DNA of 5,432 nucleotides from Acidimangrovimonas sp. (GTDB lineage Bacteria; Pseudomonadota; Alphaproteobacteria; Rhodobacterales; Rhodobacteraceae). Both the position numbers and the translations under genes were made by a program. The stretch lies in assembly GCA_030147905.1 (NCBI GenBank), contig JASBUM010000706.1, positions 1 through 5,432 on the forward strand, read 5' to 3'. The notes below the pieces were generated by a model. That model saw only the letters and a program-made list of their open reading frames with translations, searched no databases and was not told where the DNA came from. Each line of letters starts with the position of its first letter. Positions within the stretch are counted from its first letter, which is position 1. Shown in pieces: positions 1-4,799 of the stretch.

Positions 1-28
1 GTTCATGGCGGGGCGTTCATGGAGGGGC
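1..28. repeat. 14-nt direct repeat, two tandem copies
   Basis: Bases 1-14 (GTTCATGGCGGGGC) and 15-28 (GTTCATGGAGGGGC) are adjacent copies of a 14-nt unit that differ at one base. The array touches the window edge, so more copies may lie to the left. On the minus strand each copy contains an ATGAAC. The one at 6-4 could be the first codons of the next minus-strand gene; the one at 20-18 runs into a TGA after five codons. No clear ribosome-binding site precedes either, so I do not call a gene. Confidence 0.6.
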
Positions 29-36
29 GGCCCTCG

Positions 37-73
37 CTCGCGCGGACCGGCGGCGCGGTCAGGCCGGCGCGAG
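37..73 (-). terminator. possible 3'-end hairpin of the hydrolase-like gene
   Basis: CTCGCGC (37-43) pairs with GCGCGAG (67-73). Inside it GACCG (45-49) pairs with CGGTC (56-60) around a 6-nt loop. The TGA stop of the minus-strand gene (61-59) lies at the edge of the inner stem. A smaller stem (GAGGG 22-26 with CCCTC 31-35) follows downstream in the direction of transcription. Neither is followed by a run of U, so this would be at best a non-canonical or transcript-stabilising end. Hairpins are easily formed by chance in DNA this GC-rich. Confidence 0.3.
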
Positions 74-1021
74 GGTCGGGTCGGGCAGGCTGACGCCGCG
101 CGCTTCCAGTTCGCCGCGCAATTCGTCCAGCCGGCGGCGGAAGCGCGGCGCCGCGCCCCGGGCGTCGAGCACCGCACGGCAAAGGATCGCGGCCAGATAG
201 GGCCGGTCCTGCGCGTCGATCGCCGCCAATAACCGCCGCAGGTAGGGCGCGTGGCCGCGCCGGGCGCGCAGCAGTGACCAGAAACCCGCGGCGTCCAGCC
301 GGCCGGTACAGGCGCGCTCGAGGATCGTCTCGACCAGACCCAGCCCATGCAGCATCGGCTCGATCCGGTCGCCGAAATGGCGGCAGGCAAGTTTGGTCAC
401 GAAGGGACGGGTGAAAAGGGCGGCATGCATCGCGTCGAGCGGCTCGAACGGATCGAACAGCACGAAGACCTCGCCCGCGCCCTCGATCATGTCGGGCGCA
501 TAGCCGAAGCGGTCGGTGAAATTCAGCCGCCGCGCGTGGCGGTACCGGCCATCCCAGCCCGCCACCGCCGGATCGAGCGTCGCCACCGGCGCCAGCGCGA
601 CCACCGTGGCACCGGGCGCCGCAACGGAATAGGCCGCGGCGCCATAGCCGCCCATGCCCGCGCCGTAGAAGGTCACCCGGTCGAAATCCTCGAAGAAGGC
701 GTCGTCGGTGAGCCGGTCGAAATAGCCGTATACCGCCGGGTCGCGATACCAGCTTTCATCCTCGGCGAGGATGCCAAGGTAGGACCAGCCATTCTTCCGG
801 GCCAGCGCATGGCCGAAGGGCATCTGGTCAGTGCCGGCGCGGGCCTGTTCGACGGTGTCGAAACAGACCAGCAGCGTCGGGCTGTCATCGACGAAGAAGG
901 CATGGTGCCGCGCGCCCAGCGGTTCGAAATAGCCGGCCTCGTCGCCGATTTCCGCCAGCCGCTCCAGCCATTCCTCGCGGGTGGAGCTTTGGGCTGCATC
1001 GGGAAGGGGCGTATCTTGCAT
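59..1021 (-). CDS. conserved alpha/beta-hydrolase-like protein (often annotated as phosphoadenosine phosphosulfate reductase)
   Basis: This is a 320-residue protein with no signal peptide or membrane segment, so probably cytoplasmic. The ATG start is supported by GAGG at 1031-1028, six bases upstream. The middle resembles an alpha/beta-hydrolase core: a hydrophobic strand leads into FYGAGMGGYGAAA (118-130), which sits where the nucleophile elbow would be, followed by the strand ATVVALAPVATLDP (138-151). The expected Gly-x-Ser-x-Gly serine is absent, with Gly122 in its place, so ordinary serine-hydrolase activity is unlikely. The C-terminal third (about 245-310) is helical and rich in Arg and Leu. 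From memory, close relatives are widespread in Rhodobacterales and are often labelled phosphoadenosine phosphosulfate reductase. I see no Cys-containing ECGLH-type motif or PAPS-binding loop to support that name. It lies 105 nt downstream of a glycosyltransferase on the same strand, so a role in glycan or surface modification is possible but unproven. The gene call is firm; the function is unknown. Confidence 0.9.
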   Translation of the reverse strand: MQDTPLPDAAQSSTREEWLERLAEIGDEAGYFEPLGARHHAFFVDDSPTLLVCFDTVEQARAGTDQMPFGHALARKNGWSYLGILAEDESWYRDPAVYGYFDRLTDDAFFEDFDRVTFYGAGMGGYGAAAYSVAAPGATVVALAPVATLDPAVAGWDGRYRHARRLNFTDRFGYAPDMIEGAGEVFVLFDPFEPLDAMHAALFTRPFVTKLACRHFGDRIEPMLHGLGLVETILERACTGRLDAAGFWSLLRARRGHAPYLRRLLAAIDAQDRPYLAAILCRAVLDARGAAPRFRRRLDELRGELEARGVSLPDPTLAPA

Positions 1022-1126
1022 CGGGGGCCTCGGTCACGGTCACGGATTGATGTCGCACCCTGCCTGCCCGCGATGGCAGGAGTATGCGGCCATTGCGGCA
1101 AGAGTGCGGAATCCGGCGCCCTCGCG
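1022..1126. other. intergenic gap with small dyad and short direct repeat
   Basis: This is the gap between the glycosyltransferase stop and the start of the hydrolase-like gene. It contains a perfect 6-bp dyad, CCTGCC (1063-1068) and GGCAGG (1075-1080) around a 6-nt loop, and a doubled GGTCAC (1032-1043). No convincing -35/-10 pair is visible, so the downstream gene may be read through from the glycosyltransferase or use a promoter I cannot recognise. Confidence 0.4.
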
Positions 1127-1162
1127 TCAACAGTCTTGGTCTGGGGCGTCTTCTGTTGACGC
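1124..1162 (-). terminator. 10-bp perfect inverted repeat over the glycosyltransferase stop codon
   Basis: GCGTCAACAG (1124-1133) and CTGTTGACGC (1153-1162) are exact reverse complements separated by 19 nt. The TGA stop (1129-1127) lies in the distal arm, so the stem would form from the last codons of the message plus the bases just past the stop. There is no U-tract after it. It could be a transcript-stabilising 3' stem or a factor-dependent stop. Stem length and position make it the best-supported hairpin among the gene ends here, but termination itself is inference. Confidence 0.4.
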
Positions 1163-2188
1163 CGCCGCGCGCGCCAGCCGATGAAGGACCGCCGCCTCCT
1201 CGCGCGTCAGCACACGGCTCGGCGCGCTCAGCATCAGCTGGCCGAACAGGGCGCGCCACCGTTCCTCGCGCATCAGCAGGTCGAATCGCGCCTGCCGCCA
1301 GGCTACCGCGCGCGCATGCAGCCGGGCAAGCTCCGGATCGCCGGCGAGCATCGCCCGTTCGGCGGAGCGCGGTGCCGCGAGCGCGTCGATCGTGCGATCC
1401 TCGACGGCATCGAAATTGCGCTCGGCCCAGTACCCGAGGTCGAAGGTCGAGTCGGCGCGGTTGGCGCGGCCGCGGTCGGCTTTCAGCACGAAGCTTTCCA
1501 TCGCGCCCAGCGCATAGTGGTTGAGCTGGACGAGCGCATAATTGTCGCGCCCGAAATCCGAATAGATGCGCTGTCTGGCAAAGGCCGGACCCAGCCGCCG
1601 GCCCGACCCGTCGAACCATCGCGCACGCTCTACCCGCGCGGGATCGGGGCTGCGGGGGCGATGGACGCCCAGCTTGCGATAGGTTCTGTCGTTGCGAAAC
1701 AGCGTCTTGAACATCGCCGCCCGCCACGGCCAGTGCAGGACTGCCGGCGCCGCGTGTCGAAAGGTTTCGGTCATCGGGCGATCGGTGAAGGCGACCTGCC
1801 CGCCATTGCCGAACATCCGCCAGGTCAGGGTGATCGCATCGGCCTCGGGCAAAGCCTCATGCAGCGAGGCCAGGCGATGGTCGCCGCAGTGGATGTTGAC
1901 GAATTCGTCTATGTCCAGGACCAGTGCCCAGTCGGCGGCGGCCATCAGGGGATGGCGGTCGGCCTGTTTCAGCGCCGCCCATTGAGGTCCTTCGCGAAAA
2001 GGGGGGCGGTTGCGGATGTGAACCACCATTCCCAATTCCTGCAGCCGGTCCAGCATCGCATCGGTCCCGTCGTCGCAGTCGTTGGAGAAGACCAGGAAAT
2101 CGGTGAATCCCACGGCGCGGTGATGGGCAAGCCATTCCAGCAGGAAGGCCCCTTCATTGCGCAAGGTGCTGATGGCAAGGATCCGCAT
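1127..2188 (-). CDS. glycosyltransferase, family 2-like (GT-A fold)
   Basis: This predicted cytoplasmic glycosyltransferase has 353 residues. The N-terminus MRILAISTLRNEGAFLLEW is the typical opening of this family, with the LRNE nucleotide-binding strand at 9-12. SNDCDDGTD (35-43) follows. DWALVLDIDEF (86-96) carries the D-x-D metal/nucleotide-sugar site at Asp92-Asp94. The later HYALGAMESFVLKADRGRAN block (224-243) matches the conserved end of the catalytic domain in this group. The remaining ~110 residues are helical and less conserved. I chose the ATG at 2188 because family homology begins there; an in-frame ATG at 2233 adds only 15 low-complexity residues and has GAAGG directly abutting it, too close to act as a ribosome-binding site. 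AGG eight bases before 2188 is a weak site. The donor and acceptor sugars cannot be told; relatives act in surface-polysaccharide or exopolysaccharide assembly. It is preceded by a 225-nt gap, so probably begins its own transcript, and is followed by the hydrolase-like gene. Confidence 0.9.
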   Translation of the reverse strand: MRILAISTLRNEGAFLLEWLAHHRAVGFTDFLVFSNDCDDGTDAMLDRLQELGMVVHIRNRPPFREGPQWAALKQADRHPLMAAADWALVLDIDEFVNIHCGDHRLASLHEALPEADAITLTWRMFGNGGQVAFTDRPMTETFRHAAPAVLHWPWRAAMFKTLFRNDRTYRKLGVHRPRSPDPARVERARWFDGSGRRLGPAFARQRIYSDFGRDNYALVQLNHYALGAMESFVLKADRGRANRADSTFDLGYWAERNFDAVEDRTIDALAAPRSAERAMLAGDPELARLHARAVAWRQARFDLLMREERWRALFGQLMLSAPSRVLTREEAAVLHRLARAAASTEDAPDQDC

Positions 2189-2270
2189 GGCCGCAGCCTG
2201 CCGCGCCCGCCCGTTCGCCGCAAGGGCCTCCATCCTTCGGTGCGCGTGGCGTGGGGCGCTTGGCGACGGC

Positions 2271-2303
2271 GCGGATCGGGCGCGGATCGGGCGTGGATCG
2301 GGC
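2271..2303. repeat. three tandem copies of an 11-nt unit
   Basis: GCGGATCGGGC occurs at 2271-2281 and 2282-2292, then GTGGATCGGGC at 2293-2303, with a decayed fourth copy after it. The 11-nt period is close to one DNA helical turn, so each GGATCGGG core faces the same side of the helix. It lies 83 bases upstream of the glycosyltransferase start. It could be a set of protein-binding sites or simply slippage in GC-rich DNA. Confidence 0.7.
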
Positions 2304-2384
2304 GCGACGGGGCCGCCGGGCCGCCGGGCGCATGCCTTCGGGGCTGGTTGCGGCGCAGCGCTCGGCCGGCGCAGGCGTTCGTCC

Positions 2385-2413
2385 GCGGGCCTTCGCGGCC
2401 GCTGAAGGTCCGC
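2385..2413 (-). terminator. hairpin directly after the exporter stop codon
   Basis: In the minus-strand transcript the ten bases immediately after the TGA stop (2413-2404) pair with 2394-2385. This gives nine Watson-Crick pairs with one A-C mismatch, around a 9-nt loop that is mostly the palindrome GCGGCCGC. Its placement right after the stop suggests the end of the exporter transcript. No U-tract follows, so it would be a non-canonical terminator or a stabilising stem. Confidence 0.4.
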
Positions 2414-3034
2414 TCAGCCGCGCGCCAGGCCGGCGGTCATCGCCCCCATGCCGATCAGCGCGCCGCCGCCCGCGCGATTCATCCAGCGCAGCACCGCGGG
2501 GCGCCGGATGCGCAGCCGCAGCCGGTCGGCCAAAAGCGCATAGCCCAGGGCGTTGGCCGCCCCCAGCCCGACGAATGTCACTATCAATATGGCGAATTGC
2601 GGGGCCAGCGGCCGGTCGGCATGAATGAATTGCGGCACGAAAGCGATGAAGAAGGTGATCGATTTCGGATTGAGCGCGGTCACCAGCGCCGCATGGCGAA
2701 AGACCGCGCGGGCGCGCTTCGGCTCGGGCGGGGCGATCGCGTCCGGTTGCGGTGCGCTGCGCAGCAACTTGATCCCCATCCAGACCAGATAGGCGGCGCC
2801 GATCCATTTCAGAACAGTGAACAATTCGGCCGACGCCAGAACCAGCGCACCCAGCCCCAGAAGCGAGGCGCTCATCGCGATCAGATCGCCCAGGGCCACG
2901 CCCAGCGCCATTGCGACGGCGATCCGCCGGCCCTGGGTCAGGGAATAGGAGATCACCAGAAGGATCGTCGGCCCGGGAATCATCAGCAGGACAATGGCGG
3001 CGGCGCTGAAGGCGAGCCAGAGGTGAAAGGACAT
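2414..3034 (-). CDS. LysE/RhtB-family amino-acid exporter
   Basis: This 206-residue inner-membrane protein has the usual length of the LysE/RhtB translocator family, which exports amino acids (lysine, arginine, homoserine, threonine, leucine and similar). About six hydrophobic segments are visible, near residues 5-27, 40-62, 69-91, 112-133, 146-168 and 186-203. A polar, proline-rich cytoplasmic loop (93-110) divides the two halves. Family hallmarks are IPGPTILLV (19-27) in the first segment, the small-residue-rich AMALGVALGDLIA (41-53), and LNPKS (121-125) at the start of the second half. The ATG at 3034 begins the typical N-terminus and has GGAG (3046-3043) eight bases upstream; the frame is open further upstream, but that would overlap the ASCH gene and lacks homology. 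It follows the ASCH gene by 53 nt and may share its transcript. The substrate cannot be read from the sequence. Nearness to a lysine-degradation enzyme suggests, but does not show, a basic amino acid. Confidence 0.93.
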   Translation of the reverse strand: MSFHLWLAFSAAAIVLLMIPGPTILLVISYSLTQGRRIAVAMALGVALGDLIAMSASLLGLGALVLASAELFTVLKWIGAAYLVWMGIKLLRSAPQPDAIAPPEPKRARAVFRHAALVTALNPKSITFFIAFVPQFIHADRPLAPQFAILIVTFVGLGAANALGYALLADRLRLRIRRPAVLRWMNRAGGGALIGMGAMTAGLARG

Positions 3035-3042
3035 GGGCGGGG

Positions 3043-3046
3043 CTCC
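3043..3046 (-). promoter_or_regulatory. ribosome-binding site deciding the exporter start
   Basis: GGAG on the minus strand, eight bases before the ATG at 3034. It supports this start over the longer open frame that runs back into the ASCH gene. Confidence 0.6.
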
Positions 3047-3054
3047 GTCATTCG

Positions 3055-3080
3055 ACGCCCGAGCGAGCCACGCCCGAGCG
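3055..3080. repeat. 11-nt direct repeat upstream of the exporter
   Basis: ACGCCCGAGCG occurs at 3055-3065 and again at 3070-3080, a 15-nt period, inside the 53-nt gap before the exporter start. Two equal half-sites just upstream of an exporter could be an operator for a regulator. They could also be a chance duplication, and the 15-nt spacing does not match a helical turn. Confidence 0.5.
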
Positions 3081-3104
3081 TTCGCTGTCAAGCGCCTTCG
3101 GGCG
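3071..3104 (-). other. nested hairpin with the ASCH stop codon in its loop
   Basis: CGCCCGA (3071-3077) pairs with TCGGGCG (3098-3104). Inside it CGCT (3083-3086) pairs with AGCG (3091-3094), leaving a 4-nt loop that contains the TGA stop (3090-3088). An alternative fold is a CGCC-TTCG-GGCG tetraloop stem at 3093-3104. There is no U-tract, so read-through into the exporter is likely. Confidence 0.3.
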
Positions 3105-3405
3105 GTCGATGCTCCACGATCTGGACGATATCGGTCAGGGTGATGCCCGGGTAATGGGCGCGCATGCCCGCAAGCATCGCCTCGGGCGGCCATTCGCGTT
3201 CCATCCCCACCAGGGCCGCCGCTTGCGCAAGCGGCAGATCGGTGCAGCGGGTGACCTCGACCACCACGCGCCGCCGGGGCGCGCCCTCGCAGATATATGC
3301 CATCGGCCCGGGCACGATCCGGGTCTCGCGCCAGCGGATCGTATGGGTTTTCGCGCCGCTGAGGATCAGCGGGAACAGGCGGGCGGTGACGGGCAGCGAT
3401 TGCAC
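3088..3405 (-). CDS. ASCH-domain protein, YqfB-like (putative N4-acetylcytidine amidohydrolase)
   Basis: This is a small soluble protein of 105 residues made up almost entirely of one ASCH domain, a PUA-like RNA-binding fold. The signature is LILSGAKTHTIRW (13-25), the G-x-K-T-x-T-I-R motif near the N-terminus. Length and layout match E. coli YqfB (about 103 residues), which removes the acetyl group from N4-acetylcytidine. By eye, YqfB's proposed Lys-Thr-Glu triad aligns with Lys19, Thr22 and Glu75 here, and the HYPG at 84-87 matches YqfB's YPG. The specific activity is inference; nucleic-acid binding without catalysis is the main alternative. The start is a GTG only 4 nt after the dehydrogenase stop, which fits the family's N-terminus; the next Met (residue 35) would remove the signature motif. 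The ribosome-binding site is weak (AGGG close to the GTG), and an 8-bp stem covers it, so translation probably depends on ribosomes finishing the upstream gene. Confidence 0.88.
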   Translation of the reverse strand: MQSLPVTARLFPLILSGAKTHTIRWRETRIVPGPMAYICEGAPRRRVVVEVTRCTDLPLAQAAALVGMEREWPPEAMLAGMRAHYPGITLTDIVQIVEHRPPEGA

Positions 3406-3410
3406 CGCCC
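3381..3410 (-). promoter_or_regulatory. stem covering the ASCH start codon, at the dehydrogenase/ASCH junction
   Basis: GGGCGGTG (3381-3388) and CACCGCCC (3403-3410) are perfect reverse complements separated by 14 nt. In the minus-strand message the upstream arm holds the ASCH GTG start (3405-3403) and the weak ribosome-binding G-run, and it touches the dehydrogenase TAG (3412-3410). A ribosome terminating at that TAG would melt the stem and expose the start, the classic arrangement for translational coupling. The pairing is visible; the function is inferred. Confidence 0.45.
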
Positions 3411-4630
3411 TAGAAGAACGCCTGCAGCCCGGTGACCGCGCGGCCGAGGATCAGCGCATGCACGTCGTGGGGGCCTTCATAGGTGTTCACCGTCTCCAGA
3501 TTCACCATATGGCGCATCACCTGGAAATCTTCCTGGATGCCGTTGCCGCCATGCATGTCGCGCGCCGCCCGCGCGATATCCAGCGCCTTGCCGCAATTGT
3601 TGCGCTTGATCAGGCTGATCATCTCGGGCGCACCCTGGCCCTGGTCCATCAGCCGCCCGACCTGAAGGCTGGCCTGAAGGCCAAGGCTGATTTCGGTCAT
3701 CATGTCGGCGAGCTTTTTCTGGAACAACTGGGTCTGGGCCAGCGGCTTGCCGAATTGCTTGCGGTCAAGCCCATATTGGCGCGCGGCGTGGAAACAGGCC
3801 TCGGCCGCGCCCATCGCGCCCCAGGAAATGCCGTAGCGGGCACGGTTGAGGCAGCCGAACGGTCCCTTGAGCCCCTCGACATCGGGCAACAGCGCCTCTT
3901 CGCCGACCTCGACATCCTTCATCACGATCTCGCCGGTGATGGAGGCGCGCAAGCTCAGCTTGCCACCGATCTTGGGCGCCGAAAGCCCCTTCATCCCCTT
4001 GTCCAGAACAAAGCCACGGATCTTGCCGCCATGGGCCTCGGATTTGGCCCAGATCACGAAGACATCGGCGATGGGTGCGTTCGAGATCCACATTTTCGAA
4101 CCGGACAGCACATAGCCGCCCGCGGTCTTGCGGGCCACGGTCTTCATCCCCGCCGGATCGGATCCGGCATCGGGCTCGGTCAGGCCGAAACAGCCGATCC
4201 ATTCGCCCGAGGCCAGCTTGGGCAGATATTTCCTGCGCTGGGCCTCCGAGCCATAGGCATGGATCGGATACATCACCAGCGAGCTTTGCACCGACATCAT
4301 CGAGCGATAGCCCGAATCGATCCGCTCGACCTCGCGCGCGATCAGCCCGTAGCTGACATAGCCCGCACCCAATCCGCCGTATTCCTCGGGCACGGTCACG
4401 CCCAGAAGACCCATCTCGCCCATTTCGGTGAAGATCGCCGGGTCGGTCGTCTCGTCGCGGAAGGCGGCGGTGACGCGGGGGGCCAGCTTCTCGGCCGCAT
4501 AGGCGCGCGCGCCGTCGCGCAGCATCCGCTCTTCCTCGCTGAGCTGGCTGTCGAGACGCAGCGCATCTTCCCAATCGAAGCGGGACAATTCCGGCCGGTC
4601 CTTGGCCTTCAGCGGCATCATCTCGGTCAT
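3410..4630 (-). CDS. gcdH: glutaryl-CoA dehydrogenase (FAD-dependent acyl-CoA dehydrogenase)
   Basis: This 406-residue enzyme oxidises and decarboxylates glutaryl-CoA to crotonyl-CoA, passing electrons through FAD to electron-transfer flavoprotein. It acts in the breakdown of lysine, tryptophan and some aromatic acids. The protein shows the full acyl-CoA dehydrogenase plan: N-terminal helical domain (about 28-140), middle beta domain with [10 protein letters not shown] (149-158) and KMWISN (179-184), and C-terminal helical domain with RARYGISWG (263-271) and DMHGGNGI (358-365). Features specific to glutaryl-CoA dehydrogenase are present: Glu102, Arg109-Ser110 and Val114 in the substrate pocket (human Glu87, Arg94-Ser95, Val99), and Tyr384-Glu385, whose Glu is the catalytic base (human Tyr369-Glu370). 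The Thr that normally follows in YEGTHD is a Pro here (Pro387). The ATG at 4630 is preceded by GGAAGGA with seven bases between; the open frame further upstream lacks homology. It heads the minus-strand gene group and is divergent from the AAA+ ATPase gene. Confidence 0.96.
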   Translation of the reverse strand: MTEMMPLKAKDRPELSRFDWEDALRLDSQLSEEERMLRDGARAYAAEKLAPRVTAAFRDETTDPAIFTEMGEMGLLGVTVPEEYGGLGAGYVSYGLIAREVERIDSGYRSMMSVQSSLVMYPIHAYGSEAQRRKYLPKLASGEWIGCFGLTEPDAGSDPAGMKTVARKTAGGYVLSGSKMWISNAPIADVFVIWAKSEAHGGKIRGFVLDKGMKGLSAPKIGGKLSLRASITGEIVMKDVEVGEEALLPDVEGLKGPFGCLNRARYGISWGAMGAAEACFHAARQYGLDRKQFGKPLAQTQLFQKKLADMMTEISLGLQASLQVGRLMDQGQGAPEMISLIKRNNCGKALDIARAARDMHGGNGIQEDFQVMRHMVNLETVNTYEGPHDVHALILGRAVTGLQAFF

Positions 4631-4637
4631 CCTTCGA

Positions 4638-4644
4638 TCCTTCC
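4638..4644 (-). promoter_or_regulatory. ribosome-binding site of glutaryl-CoA dehydrogenase
   Basis: GGAAGGA on the minus strand, seven bases before the ATG at 4630. This near-ideal site fixes the start and argues against the longer open frame reaching to 4822. Confidence 0.8.
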
Positions 4645-4682
4645 CCGTTCGCGCGGCGTCCTGGGCGGTTGTCGGGGATCGT

Positions 4683-4692
4683 CCCCCCCCCC
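4683..4692. repeat. homopolymer run of ten C
   Basis: Ten consecutive C (G on the minus strand) lie between the two divergent genes, about 53 bases before the dehydrogenase start. Runs of this length are prone to slippage in replication and to miscounting in sequencing. Confidence 0.9.
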
Positions 4693-4754
4693 GGCCGGGT
4701 CGCGCGTATCCTAATGTCCCGTCAATCGGCCACAATCGCCTGCACCCGGCTTGA

Positions 4755-4782
4755 CCATGCCGCCCGACCGGGCGCAGCATGG
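4755..4782 (+). promoter_or_regulatory. bulged 11-bp hairpin before the AAA+ ATPase start
   Basis: CCATGC (4755-4760) pairs with GCATGG (4777-4782), and CGCCC (4761-4765) pairs with GGGCG (4770-4774) around the loop GACC; a CA bulge (4775-4776) interrupts one side. The stem ends five bases before the ribosome-binding site and buries an alternative in-frame ATG at 4779. It could be an operator dyad or a 5'-leader structure that directs ribosomes to the GTG at 4800. Confidence 0.45.
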
Positions 4783-4787
4783 CGGCG

Positions 4788-4793
4788 AAAGGA
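4788..4793 (+). promoter_or_regulatory. ribosome-binding site deciding the AAA+ ATPase start
   Basis: AAAGGA lies six bases before the GTG at 4800. The in-frame ATG at 4779 has no comparable site upstream and would place this purine-rich sequence inside the coding region, so GTG is preferred. Confidence 0.65.
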
Positions 4794-4799
4794 CCTGCC

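Larger units (their letters stand above)
2189..2413. other. GC-rich intergenic region between exporter and glycosyltransferase
   Basis: These 225 nt separate the exporter stop from the preferred glycosyltransferase start. They hold a hairpin at the exporter end (2385-2413), a second short duplication GGCCGCCGG/GCCGCCGGG around 2311-2328, and an 11-nt tandem repeat (2271-2303). Open frames crossing it show low-complexity Arg/Ala/Gly/Pro translations and are not credible genes. I see no sigma-70-like promoter, though one driving the glycosyltransferase would be expected here. Confidence 0.5.
4631..4799. promoter_or_regulatory. divergent intergenic region with C10 run
   Basis: These 169 nt lie between two divergently read genes and should hold both promoters. 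A weak sigma-70-like pair for the dehydrogenase can be proposed on the minus strand: TTGTGG (4735-4730), 16-nt spacer, TAGGAT (4713-4708). Near the ATPase, TTGACC (4751-4756) resembles a -35 box, but no good -10 follows and it lies very close to the start. The region also holds ten consecutive C at 4683-4692, next to a 5-bp dyad GGGGA-TCG-TCCCC (4674-4686), and a hairpin at 4755-4782. The promoter assignments are weak. Confidence 0.35.

Noticed and set aside
885..1727. Minus-strand frame overlapping the glycosyltransferase and hydrolase-like genes
   Set aside because: It is an out-of-frame shadow of both genes with Arg-rich, featureless translation.
2154..2807. Minus-strand frame bridging the exporter and glycosyltransferase
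   Set aside because: It overlaps both real genes out of frame and its translation is low-complexity Arg/Ala/Pro. The intergenic part shows no ribosome-binding site or homology.
1181..3154. Long plus-strand open frame of 657 codons
   Set aside because: It runs antisense to the glycosyltransferase and exporter, both of which show clear family motifs. Its translation is rich in Arg, Gln, His and Gly with no domain, as expected of a shadow frame in GC-rich DNA.
3035..3193. Upstream extension of the exporter frame
   Set aside because: It would overlap the ASCH gene by over 100 bases, adds a non-homologous N-terminus, and the ATG at 3034 has its own GGAG site and typical family start.
3164..4714. 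Plus-strand open frame of 516 codons opposite glutaryl-CoA dehydrogenase
   Set aside because: It is entirely antisense to a firmly identified enzyme, with no recognisable motif and an Arg/His/Ala-rich composition.
4751..4780. TTGACC plus CAGCAT as a promoter for the AAA+ ATPase
   Set aside because: The -10 match is poor, the spacer is 18 nt, and transcription would start almost at the ribosome-binding site; both boxes also lie in or next to a hairpin that explains them equally well.
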